The notes under the pieces were generated by a model. It worked only from the letters and a program-made list of their open reading frames with translations, searched no databases and was not told the origin of the DNA. The translations under genes were made by a program, and so were the position numbers. Below are positions 11,891 through 23,855 of a stretch of DNA of 64,000 bases, in pieces. Each line of letters starts with the position of its first letter. The stretch's first letter is position 1. Origin of the DNA: Heterotrichella gracilis. Lineage: Eukaryota > Sar > Xanthophyceae > Tribonematales > Xanthonemataceae. The DNA is taken from positions 25,711 through 89,710 of the forward strand of contig JAULBX010016860.1 of the NCBI GenBank assembly GCA_032358255.1, read 5' to 3'.

Positions 11891-13706
11891 ATGGCTTCCC
11901 GCCCCACCACCGCCACAGCCACAGGCACAGCCACAACCACCACCCGACTCCACGCCCTGCTGGACATCGTCAACACAGCGCACACCCTGGGCGTGAGCGA
12001 AGCACCGTGGCACCCCACAAACCCTAGCTTAGGGTCCCATCGTATCACAGACGCATCCGCTCTGGAGCCAGGCACCTTGGCTGACAAGGGGGACGATGAA
12101 AACAGGGGGGTGGATGGTGAAGGGAGGAACATGGATGGCAGAGGAGGGGCAGAATTGGGCAGAGGTGGGAGCGCAGCGGCTGCGGGCTGTGGCGGGCTGG
12201 TGGAGGGTGTGCGGGCTTACAGGGAGGCAATGACCTGCCAGGTGGGTGGGGTGTGGAAGATAGACTTCAGCCAAGCACCCAGCAGGATTGCAGTGCATAA
12301 AGTCACAGTTGGGGTGATGTGACCCTCTCAGTGTTGCAATCGCATGGCGCAGTTGTAACCCTAGGGTTTTACGCAGACCCCATGTGCTTTAACTTCACCC
12401 CCATCCCCCCCGTGCCCCATCACCCTCCCCTCACCCGCTTGCAGGAGCTTGAGGTGGAGCTGGCCAGCCTGCATGGGGTGGGGGACGTGGCGGGGTGGAG
12501 GGGGCTGGAGGCGGTGCGGGGGGAGGTGGCGGCGGCTGGTGGTGCGCTGGCGTTCCTGCTGGCTAACAAGGTGTGGATTATGGGTATGGGGCGCGGGATG
12601 GGCGTTCAGGATGGTGGGGTGGGAGGGTCTGTTTGCCAGCGATTAGGGTAATGTAATTGGTAGCCAGAAGACTATTTGCTGGGGCTTTAGACAGTATAGT
12701 GTCTCATGGGGTTCCCTCCCCGCCCCCTCGCCTACCATGTTTGCCCCCAGTACATGTCGTACAATGTCCGCCCATTCCCCCAAACACACCTCCTTCTCCC
12801 CAGGTCGCACTTGCGGACACCCTCCGCCAGCCATGCTCAGGCCCCACCCTCCCCATTCCCCTGCCCCACCAGCCCCACCTCATGCAACTGCTGCAAGAGG
12901 CTGCTGGGGGGGTGCAAGGTGGTGGGGAGGAGGGGGTGGCGTGGGCGCTGGGGTTTGACCAAGGGGTGAAAACATGGTGGGTTGCTGGGGAGCACTTACA
13001 TTTGAGATCATGGGCGCTGTTACCCTTGAATTGTTGAGGGGTGAAACGCTGTGGCTGGCTAGGGGTGGGAGGGGGAAGGCGGCGGTGTAAGCATGCCTGT
13101 TTGTGATCCTGAGGTGCAGAAGGTGAGGGTGTAGGGACACACACCATAAACCGTAAACCCTCGGTGGAAGCCGGCAACCCCCCACCAACACCCTTACCCG
13201 CCTTGCCCCGCAGGGGCCAGAAGCTTGCACCGCTGCTGGGGGCTGCCAAGGGGTGTGCGGAAGCTGTGGAAGGTGAGAAATAATATCCACATAATTGCAA
13301 GGATTATTCTTTTAATGTCAAAATGCGCCACTCCGCACAGCGTCCAGGGTTGTCCTGTGGCGTTGCAAGGCGAAAGTGCATATGTACATAAGCATAGGTT
13401 TTGTACAACAATGCACACTAAGCCTCTACACTCCACACCACACACAGTGCAACCCGCACTATCGTAGGCCGCGGCCAATGGGTGTTTGAAGGCGCCGCAC
13501 AGGCAAGAGAACCATAAATATGAACACAGTTATGTTCATGCTGTGCTGTCAACAAATTGCAGTACTGCAACCCTTCTGGTCCCTCTACACCCGAAACCCT
13601 ACACCCTGTTCCTTGTGGTCCAGGTGCTGCCCAAGCGCAGGAGGCGTACCATGCCCTGGCGCAGCCGGTGGCAGAGCATGGGGGTGCAAAGGGGCGAGGA
13701 ATGTGA
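11891..13706 (+). CDS. Probable augmin complex subunit 2-like protein (HAUS2/AUG2-like), model incomplete at one junction
   Basis: Clear exons are 11891-12241 (may contain an unresolved intron starting at 11993), 12445-12570, 12804 to about 12918 or beyond, 13214-13272 and 13624-13706, with TGA at 13704. The last two exons agree in phase; the exon 3 to 4 phase could not be closed, so a donor or small exon is missing. The middle exons encode ELEVELASLH, then FLLANKVALADTLRQP, then TLPIPLPHQPHLMQLLQEA. This resembles the HAUS2 order NLEIEL…RLLKP…LPIEAVYHRYMVHLLELA, where a helical segment precedes a conserved LPI box. Augmin binds spindle microtubules and recruits gamma-tubulin complexes for branching nucleation. 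The product is mainly helical and lacks a signal peptide. The similarity is from memory and limited, so an unrelated coiled-coil protein remains possible. Confidence 0.45.
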
Positions 13707-15473
13707 CCCCAACCCCTCGCCAGTCACAATTGCATTCCGGGTTGGGGACTGTGAGACCTGTAATGCCAGCAGACTTGCAGGCAATGGAATGAACAGTTTA
13801 CTTTTTTTTATCTTGGTGCTTTCGTTAGACCTGCGCATGGAAGCGCAGCCGTTGATAATGAAAGCTGGTGCGCCTCTGACCGGCTTTATCCCCACCAGTA
13901 TGGTGGCCATCCAAACATTAAAGTAGAGCCCCAGTACCTTTTAATCCCATTTATGCGTGAAGTCGCAGGGAATAAGCCCATCAGCGTCTCAGACTGCAAA
14001 GGGTTTCACCCAAGCCAACGCAAGGCAAATACCATTCTGCAGCAAGCAATATTTACCATATTTCGGCAAAATTTCAGGAGGGCTTCATGGTGTTACAATT
14101 TTCAATGCTGGCACTATCTAAACGGCCCGCACTGGTGGCAAAGCAGTCCCCTGCGCTGCCACAGGTGTAGAAAGTGCTGGCAGTGCAGTAGGGTCTAGCG
14201 CTGATGCGTTCTCAACATAGCGCATGGTCCTGTACTAGTGCTGCAGGGTTTGCAATTGTATCTGTTGCAATACCCGAGAGTAGCTGGGCCAGACCTGTTA
14301 CAACCCTAGGGGTGAGCAGTCGCATACCTAATCAAGGTGAGGGGTCACTTTGTCCCAAGGCGAGGACACGTGAGGACCACCCACCCGCCAGGTGGCCACA
14401 AGGTGGTGGCTCTCAAGAACCTTAGAGAATAAAGTACGCTTTGCCCAGACCTGTTCGGGTTGTGTGACCTGCCCATGCTTGTGCCACAAGTCGTGGCAAG
14501 TGCACAATATCTGGCGGGCCTTGTCGCAGCTTTTATAACAAAATTTGTCATGAGTAACTTATGAGTAACTCCTGCCACCTGCCAGCTGGATGCCCCCACG
14601 CACCGGGCGTGTGAGCACCGCAGCGGCACGGCTTTGTCCGCCCGCTTGCAGGCTTTGGGATCAGCGATGACTTGCAGTGATAGGGGCGAGGACGCTGCAG
14701 CAGTCCTGAGCCACTGCTAGCCGCCGCAAGCTCCCCGTGGGGCTGTCGGGCAAGGTGTGTGTGCCGGGGGTGGGCAGGCTGTGCAGGCGGCTGCTGGCTG
14801 CTGCCCACAACAGTACTGCCGTCCTAAACGGCAAAAACTGCAAAGTTGGTCGCGAAGTGATCACTAGATACCGCATACGTGTCGCCCTGGGATACCATGC
14901 CCATGCATGCATGTGCATGGTATCCCCTTTGACCAGCGCTTGCACGCTCACTTTCCCGCCCCATACTGTAAAACCCTTGCTGTACTGGTCCGGATAGGTC
15001 TCTATGTGCAGTCGCTTGGTTACCGTGGTGACGTTGCGACTAGTTCCGCATCACCACGTGTCCCCACCCCCTCGTACAGCGGTTTCGTATACGCAACGCC
15101 TCTGAAAGACTGCTTGCCTGGCACTGCCTGCTCAGCCCGCTCTTTTTCCACACCTGCAGTGCTGTGCACAATAACCCACCGCTACACCCACGCCCACACA
15201 CACACCCTTACCTTGTGAGAAACCCGGTTGCACCCACTTTCAAAGGTCAAGATGGCACCCAAACCCCATGCCTGGCCATGCTACCCAGCCCCACCAGTGT
15301 GTCACCCCTAGCGCCGCCGCCGCTCACTGTTGCCTGCACCCTGGGGCAGGGTTCTGGGGCCAGCCCACTGCTTGCACGTCGAAAACAGAAGGTCGAAAGC
15401 ACCTGGTGTGGGGGGGTCAGCCCACAGATGCTGTATCACCCACCTCACACCCTCACCCCGACTGCAGGCAGCC
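13707..15473. other. Intergenic region, augmin-like to mannanase gene
   Basis: No supported exon or RNA gene was found. Short GC-rich stretches near 14570-14820 look exon-like in composition, but every frame with plausible splice sites is interrupted or unrecognisable. The right end is C-rich and leads into the mannanase start. Confidence 0.45.
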
Positions 15474-18400
15474 ATGGCACACATGTTAACCCCCTTGCTG
15501 CTGCTCCTACTGGCAACGTGCCGGCGCCACTCTGCGGCACTGGCCACCCAAGTCCAGCTGGCGCCCGACCCTGGCCCGCCCTCACTTGAGGCCCTGACCC
15601 AGTGGGCGGCGGACAAGCTGGGGGGCGCGGGCTTGGGCCCTGCAGAGGGGTCCAGGAGCACGCAGGTGCGCAGGCGTGAGGGGGTTGCATGCGTGTAAGG
15701 AGGGGACTGCATTGGTGAAATTCTACATAGTCAAATATATATTTTAGTTTGATATTGTTTGTTACAAATATGGTAGAGTAGACTGCAAGCATTCCACCAG
15801 TAGAGCCAGTTTAATGGCCAACCCAATCTGCCTTGCGCCAACTGCGTAGACTGTGGGCGTATATATTATGTGTTCGGGTGAGGCCATGCCTACCCGTACC
15901 TGCTGTGCAGGCCGCGTGCATCATCCCCGACCACGCCAAGTCGCTGGTCAAGGGGATCATCACACGGAAAGGGGCGGACTTTGTGGAAGGCGGGTATCCC
16001 TTTGAATTTGCAGGCACCAACGCATTTTATGCAGCTGCAGTGACCCGCACCCTGGACGACTGCGGGGTGTGGAGGCTGTTCCAGGTGGGGGGGGGGTGGC
16101 AAGCATGGTGTGATCAGAATTCTGCATTGGCAATGTGGATGGACTGCAAACAGTTGGCAACCTGCTGGGAGCATCTGAAGCATGTGCGCATGCGCATTGA
16201 GAATCCAGGTGAAGATGTTGTACTGGAAGCGGCGCTCTTCCAAATTGAAGCAACCCAGAACAAGAGGGACGTTTCATCAAAGTTGTGTTGCAAAGTGTCT
16301 CCTTCCAACCCCTGCCCCATGCACCACGCGCGCAGGTGCACGGCGCACGCGGCATGAAGGTCGTCCGCGTTTTCTCCTTTTCTGACGGGGAAACCCTAAA
16401 CGAGGGTGTGGAGGGCCCCGACCCACCCATCCAGCCCGAGCTGGGCCAGTTTAGCGAGAAGGCCTTGAGGAGGTTGGACCTGGCGCTGTATGCCGCTGCT
16501 GCCGCGGGTGTCCGCCTCATCATGTGCCTCACCGACCCCTACTCTGGCCCGCCCTATGAGCGGGGGCGGTATGGAGGCATGGCGTGGTGCGTGCGCAGGA
16601 GGGGGAAGCAACACTCAGTCTTCCGCTACTGCAGTGTAATTTTAGTTTTATTCTCTTTTAATAATCCTAGGGAAGAATGTGCCTCCAGGGTTTGCTCCCA
16701 CGTGGCTCTGCACTTTTTTTAAATCCTGCCATCAGGCTTATTTGTTAATTCAAGGCTGAATTGCAACCAAACCCCGGTTAAATGTACAATCCCCACCTTT
16801 TTTGCCATAGAAGTCAGCAAAGTGGGCCCCGTTCACTTCCCACGCCGACTAGCTTAGGGCCTGCTGTGATGGGTTACATCACTTTGGTTTCTAAACAGGG
16901 TTAAGTTTCGTCCAACCATTTTGTTCTGATATTACTTTATTGTATTGTAATTTTGTGTAACCTGTAAATCTTCAATATATTTTACGTAATTTTCATATGG
17001 TTTATTTCGGGCAATTACCCAAATTCCATGCCTGTCCCGCTTGCAGGTATGCGTACCAGCTGCGAGGCTACGGCGGCTACGACTTCCTGCCCTTCTTCTA
17101 CACCAGCCCCCTTGCACGGGCCGCCTTCAAAGCCTTCATCGCCGCCCTGGCCACCCGCACAAACACCTACGACGGCATCCCGTACGCCAAGCACCCCGCC
17201 ATTTTTGCGTGGGAGCTGGCCAACGAGCCCATGCTGGCTCCATATGATTACGAGCACGCAAGGGGAGGGGCGCCGGGCACCATTTTCTACAACTGGGCTG
17301 CGGACATCTCAGGCTACATCAAGCAGCTGGATCCCAGCCACATGGTGACCACAGGTGCGGGTGGGAGGGGATGTGGGGGTGGTGGGGTGAGGATGGGCGA
17401 ATATAAAAGATTTGTATACATACAGTATACTGTATACAGGGAGGGTATTCTTCCCAGCAGCCACTGTAAGCAGGGCACGCCAGACCCTCGTCCAACTGTC
17501 CCCACCCCTTGGCCACCGCTACCGAAGTTTTCCAAGTGCATGCGAATGATCCACCAGCCTGCTCACCACTTTCACCATACCCACCAAATATGCACCCTCC
17601 TATGGCCACAGGAGAGGTCGGCTTTCTGGCCAACAATTGGGAGCGGGACACCCCAGACCCAATCTCACTGTGGCCTGACCCCTCCAATCCCGCCACCGCC
17701 ACTTGGACTTTCAACTGGATGTTCACGGGCAAAGCGGGCATGGACTGGGTCCGAAACGGCAACCTGTCCACCATCGACTTCCTGACGGTGCACTTCTACC
17801 CCTTGGCACAGGTGTGGTCGGGGGCTTTTGGTGATGGGCTTACAGGGATCAGCTGCTTCATTCAATGTAATCGTTTCATTTTATTTGTATCATTGTGTAC
17901 ACAGAGTCCATCTGCACCCATTAATGCATTAGATGTGTAGTTAGAATAGCATAGATGCTTTTGAATTACTTTGCATTTGATTTACAATTTAAAATATCAT
18001 TTCAGTTTCATTTGATGCACTGTGATTATTATTATTTTTCATTTATAAATGAGTATAATATATGCACTGTTGTCTATGTGGTCCAGGGTGCGCCGTCGGA
18101 GACCAACGATGCGTACTACCAGTACAGCTTGCAGCTGTATGCAAACCTGGCAAAGCCAATCGGTGCGATGGGTGCTTGAGCACCATTTGCTTCCCCTGCT
18201 ATAAGTGGACATTGTCACGTGTACGCCAGCGTGGTGAAACAGCATTGCCCTGGATTGGTTTATATCAGTTGCATCATCTGGGTCGTGGACATGCCGCCCT
18301 CCTATATCACATTGCTGCTAACATGCATCGTAGGTACTCTGTTCGCAATCTGAATATATATATGATCTGTCCCAGTGTGGTGTAATCCCCCCCATGGTCC

Positions 18401-21400
18401 AAATTGTGATGCATTCGTGCTGGCGCAGGCAAGCCGCTCCTCCTGGAGGAGTTCGGCATCGACGGGCGCCTATGCCGGGACGACTACCTCGGACGCATCG
18501 CCCGCGCCGCCAACGTGGCGGGCTTCAAGGGGGTGATGCTGTGGCAGATGTGGCATGGGTCGGAGGGGACAGCGCCCAGCGGGTATGATGTGGCGTATGA
18601 TGACACGGGTGCAGCCACCATGCTGGGCCAGGTGGCGTATTACAATGCAAGGGTGAGTCGGGGAACGCCAGGTTGGGCAGGATATGGTTCAAGGGAGATT
18701 GCAGGAGAGGGGCATGCATGCGTTTGGGCTGGGTAAAGTATTATGGGTTGCTTTTACTCCACATTGTTGGCAGCATGCCCATGGGTGTCGGACCATCCGA
18801 TCTCTGAGTCACTGGTGGTATTCGCTTGCCTTATTGCAGATTGTAGATGGTATTGTGGGTCAATTGCTGGCAGGTGGTATAGCTGTTGGACCCACGTGAC
18901 GTGCCTGGTGTGTACGCAAGTGAGGAGGCATTTTTCAGTACCTTGGCAGGTATTGCGTGTCTATCTGTATAAAACGGCGTAATTATTATATTTTCCCCTG
19001 TATTTTAAGCTCATCAGGTGACGTGGATTTGCTACCAACCAATTTTGATTCAATCATTTTCAACAAAACTAAAGCAATTCCTCAATGTGTAAATAAGATT
19101 GCACTCATTTGAATAGTGGAGTATGCGAGTGTTCTAGAGTAACCAGGAGGAAGTGAGTGACCCAAGTGCATCTTCTGTACCATTTTAACACAGTGTGTGA
19201 ATGGGAAGGTTATACCTTATATGGGCTTGGTACAACGCATGTGTGCTGCCGCCCCTCAGGTCGCCTACCGCCGCCACCAAGCAGCCAAGCCTCCCATCCC
19301 CGGACCCCTGGGCTGCGCAAAGTGCACCGCCCCCCCCTCCAACTGCGACAAAAGCTGCACCGAGGTGGCCCCGCTGCCAGGCCTGGCCTGCCGGTTCTCG
19401 CTGGGCGACAAGAACGCCAATTGCCGCAACGGGGTGCTGCAAGGTACTACCCTGAGGGATGGACGGGACTGTGTCTGCGTGTTGGGTATCCCTTTTTCAC
19501 CGTGGGTAGTCACATGCTGTCCCATTGGCGATTGCTCTCTGCCTGTTCATTGTTTTTTGAATGCTTTAGTTTTTCATGGACTGACCTATACCATTTTTGG
19601 AAAATGTTTCTAGGCCTCCGCATGCTCTAACAGCACCACTGTCACCGCTGAATCTGTTTCATTCTGCTGCAAGGCACCGCACCTTGGCTGCGCAGCGTGG
19701 TGACCAGAAAGGTACCACGGTACGGGTTCTGCGCCATCAGCTGCGGGAAGTGCACCAACCCCTGCTTCAGTATCAATCCGCAATGCAACAAGTCGCCGCC
19801 GCCATTGCCTCAGCCGCCACCATTCAGGCCAGGCAAGGCGCCTGGGGAGTGTGATGGGTGCAATGACGTGCCGCTGGACCGGTACTCGTGCCAAGACCAG
19901 GTGTGTGCAAAATAAGTATTAACAAATTTCAATAGGTAATAGCTAATAGCCGTAGCCGCAGAGGGATATTAGCGTTGTACGTCAAACTGTTATTAACTCG
20001 AACAGAGTGGTAAACAGTCCCCTATCGATCGCGTTGGCTTCGGATAGGCTTAATTTTGCAAATTCCGCTAATCGGACGTCGAGCGGCAAATTGGCGCAAA
20101 TAACAAAATCATTTAAAAGCTATTTTTTGGCCCGAAAACAGTACTGTGGATACGGCTAATATTAGAAATAAGTTTCAACACTTAGAAAATTTACAAGATT
20201 TATTTGACAGTCAACAATGTTTTACTTGTCTTAAGTAGAAGCAAAAGTGAGCCCAAATAACCATGTTGTACCTTAAGAAACATGACAACCTCGCTCTTTA
20301 GTATAATAGAAGTGGGTTGGGAGTGAAAGACATAGGACCTTTACAATTATGTTTTGGCAATAATTTTCGATTGATCGAAACTGGTCACAATGTCGCAACG
20401 GTCATCTGACAGGATCTGAATACGTTTGGAACGACTTCAAATTTGATCTGAAGTCGTTCCAAAGATTCTTAAGCGCCAACCGTCATGAAACTGAGTTCCA
20501 TCAGTTCGGCGAATATTGGGAAATTATTTTGAAGGAGCCATATCTAAAAGTATTGCAACTTTTTATTGGAATACGTCCAGATATGTCTGATATGTCACGC
20601 ACTTCTGGGGTGTGACGTGTTCACTCAAGGAAGAATGCGATTTCATTGCGATAGAATTCTCAGCTTGAACTCGGCCTGCTTTCCTTTCTCAGGCCAGCTG
20701 GGGCAAGTGCTTTGACGCCATCTTCACATCCACCCTCTCCCACAAGTTTGGCTTCTGTGCCATCAGCTGTGGGAGGTGCCCCAGCCACTGCGCCCGTTAC
20801 CTACCGCCCCCGCCAACCATGCCCATGGTTCCGAGTCCGCCCCCGGCCCCCCGCAGGCCTTCTTTCCCCCCTGGCTTTTGGCCGCAGGAGTGCGGTGGCT
20901 GTGACAATGTGGCACCAGACGGGCGCTGGCGGTGTCCCCAACACGTGAGTCACATTTCACGCATCAGCCAATAGATCAGGGTATAGAATGCAGGGTCAGT
21001 GTAGGGTTAAGGCTACAGGATGTAGTAATGGAGATTTTATGCATCTGCTATTCTATGGAGTGGCATAAGTGGCATTGCGTGGGCTGCCATTTTTTAATGC
21101 CACCAGAAAGGCGGCTGGCAAGCCAGGCGTGGTCTGCATGCTCCCTGAGGTATTGCATTTTGTGGGTCCAAAGGGTGTTTTATGCTAGGGTTTGAGCTCC
21201 AAGCCTATTTTTTTTATTAAATGCGTCCTGTATTGACCTTTGCTGGGCAAGGCAGGCAGGCCGCACACCCTCTCCATGGGGTGCGTTGCTTACCACAGAC
21301 ATCCCCGTGTACTGCGTTGCATTGCTCTACCATGTGGGTTGCTGCGGTAGATTGGTACAGTGTGCCTCCACGCCGGCACAATCATGCAGCCGTGAAATAT

Positions 21401-22924
21401 CATTTTATACTCCACATTAAAAAAATGTATCTATTTAACAGCCATGCATGATGCGGCTTGTCCACTTGGCGCCGTTTATGATTTCTTTTCCCACAACTTT
21501 GCCTATTACGGCACTGGCAAGAAAGGTTTGTACTTTAAAAATATAAAAATACTTGGGTTGAAATCAAGGTGAAAAAAATAATGGTCGAGTGGAGTATGAA
21601 ATCACTAAGAATAAGTCGCCGACGGTCAAATCAGTAGCTTCACAGATAGTCGTGCTTCCAATCGGGCTCAGCCTGCTAAACCTAGGTACATGTCGACGCC
21701 ATGCCATGTCAATCGCGGCCACTTTTTCTTGCATGGCCCATATAACGCATGATAAGTGCTCTTGCCAAGCCCAGAGGGTTTCTTTGGCAGCCAAGTGGTA
21801 TAGAATGTGTGCTACTCGGCTTTGAATCACTGCCAGTGGTCACCAGCACATGCAGTTCTAATCAGCTGCCTAAATATGCAAAATGCATGGGTTGAAACCC
21901 CTAAAGGTCCAGTTTTTGTGAAATGGAAAAACAGTTCAAAAACATTAGTACAAATGGTTGGGTTGAACCTTTCTTACCAGTACGGTATGTCACCACCCCC
22001 CACCACCCCATGCAGGTGCTCTTTGGGAACTGCAGCAGCAGTGCTATCAACAACCCCAAGGCCCACCCACCCCTAGGCTTCTGCGCCATCGACTGCGGCA
22101 GGTGTCCATTCTACTGCCGGCAGTACATCGGGAAGCAGCCCCCGCTGGCCCCGCCAACCACCCCCGCACCGCCCCCGCACCCATCACCACCGCCCCCTGC
22201 ACCCCCGGCACCCCCGCCTATACCGCCGGTGAAGCCCCCTCTCAGCCCACCCCCGCCTGCATGTGGCGGGTGTAGTGACGTGGCTCCAGACAAGCAATTC
22301 ACGTGTGCACAACAGGTGAGGGCCCGTACTGGTATAAGATGTGCCAGTGTGTGGTGCAAGTGCTTCACTGAAAGGCATACTGTTTTGTTGCATGTGTCCT
22401 CATCATGTCATGTGCGTAGCTGTGTTTCAAATTTTTATTATAAAAATCAAACAGAAATTGTTATTTTGCAACCTCGATAACTGCACGGTGTTTTACTGCT
22501 CTCACCGATGTGGCACCTGCTATGCCATCAGGCGGGATGGGGCAAATGTGGAGAAGCATGGATGAAAGAGTACTGCGCGAGGTCCTGCAAGCGTTGCACC
22601 TGCAAGCCCGCCCCCCACCCAACTATGCCACGACCTCCGCCACCCAACAAAAATACTGCGAGCCCTAAGCCAGGAGCCAAGAAACCGCCGGTGAAGAAAC
22701 CCCCGGTCAAGAAACCGCCACCCAAGAAAACGCCTGCAAAGAAACCGCCTTCCCGTGCTCGCAAACCCCCACCTCCCAAGCATAAGCTGCCTGAACCATC
22801 CGTCAAAGTAATGCGCCCCCCACCCAAGGCAACAGTCACCCCAACCAAGCGCAGGCCACCACCGCACAGGGGACCAAACAAACCTAGACCACCCCCGCGC
22901 AAGGGGCCTGTGCGCAAAGGGTGA
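15474..22924 (+). CDS. Secreted GH5 mannan endo-beta-mannosidase with tandem ShKT-like cysteine-rich modules
   Basis: Twelve exons with consistent phases: 15474-15665, 15911-16084, 16336-16586, 17047-17354, 17612-17811, 18087-18162, 18429-18652, 19260-19443, 19674-19900, 20693-20944, 22016-22315, 22532-22924; 926 residues. Residues 1-25 form a signal peptide (MAHMLTPLLLLLLATC). Residues about 65-490 are a plant-type GH5 (subfamily 7-like) barrel. FAWELANEP holds the predicted acid/base Glu266 and LLLEEFG the predicted nucleophile Glu408. The enzyme should hydrolyse internal beta-1,4-mannosidic bonds of mannans outside the cell. Residues about 510-830 hold four ShKT-like modules. They share GFCAI(S/D)CG(R/K)C or CARSCKRC and CxxCxxVAPD…C, and are joined by proline-rich linkers. 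The tail from about 840 is Pro/Lys-rich (KKPPVKKPPVKKPP) and strongly basic, fitting a wall-binding or linker role. The exon 8 to 9 acceptor (19674) is the least certain splice. Confidence 0.9.
20425..20463. repeat. 15-bp perfect inverted repeat in mannanase intron
   Basis: Positions 20425-20439 (tttggaacgacttca) and 20449-20463 are exact reverse complements with a 9-nt loop. They lie inside the 792-bp intron 19901-20692, which is AT-rich and unlike neighbouring introns. The structure could be a short foldback element or a small-RNA type hairpin. Confidence 0.9.
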
Positions 22925-23855
22925 GGTTTTTTGAAGAAAGGCGCCTTGAGCCATTTACTTTAAACGCTGAAAATGTTCTGTACAGCATTTTCTACCTGAA
23001 TCTAATTTCGTGTTAGTCATTATGTATGTGACATAAGCAAATATTTGGGGTGAGTACAAACCATATGACCTTTATCAGTATCATCAGAGTGAAATATTGT
23101 TGTTAATAATTGTGTTGCTGTGTTGACTTGTGGCGTAATTCTTTTACTCGGCTTGTAGCCTTTGTTTTTTGAGGCAGGATAAACATTTGCATATTAGGTT
23201 TTATTTTCGTTAACCTTCGCATTTGTTTTTTTTTGAAAATACTCAAAATACATCATTCAGTGTTATAGACCCGGATTCGCCCACCACCACGAAAGCAAGT
23301 TGGAAGCCACGCGTTCTTCAGCTGTAATATTTATTGTTAACGCTGCTGTGGATCGGTCTAGGATGTGAGCACATTGATTGTTGGGCCTCAAACTGGAATG
23401 TCCCACTACACGTGCCAACAAGCAAACTTTTCCTCGCAAACTGTTGCGAGTCGTACAAACTTTGGAAGAGCGTTTTTACCGTGTGATGTTCGCACTTTCA
23501 AAGCTTGAACTGAACCATCTTGGCAACCAAGTCGCTGTGGCACGGCGGATAGGAGAGCGGGGCGGTCTTCCGAAACAGTTAATGTGACAGGCTCAACCCA
23601 CTTGCCTGAGAGTGAGCTAGACCTATACTGCCCAAAATATCAGTGTTTGCTGGAACCCAACAACAGTCACCTGCCAGCACGCTCGAAGTTGCTCGAGCGT
23701 ATGACAGGGGACACTCGAGATTAAGCCTGGCCCGCAGATAACCAGTTCCCGTCAATTGCAGAGCACCATCTAGATAGTTCCGACGTCTGACAGCTAAAAA
23801 ACTTGCTGGGTGTTTGCAGGTTGACCTTTTCCGAGTATTTTCCGTCCTCCCCAAT
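22925..23855. other. Intergenic region, mannanase to ParA-like gene
   Basis: AT-rich in its first half, with no supported exon. An acceptor-like tttgcag at 23813-23819 just before the ParA-like start suggests an upstream non-coding or coding first exon somewhere here. None could be assigned. Confidence 0.4.

Noticed and set aside
11993-12176. Intron 11993-12176 in the first exon of the augmin-like gene
   Set aside because: The donor GTGAGC is good, but no acceptor in the region restores the phase of the following residues. The exon was left continuous and the doubt recorded.
22520-22954. Antisense ORFs opposite the mannanase last exon
   Set aside because: They mirror the Pro/Lys-rich tail and have no splice or domain support.
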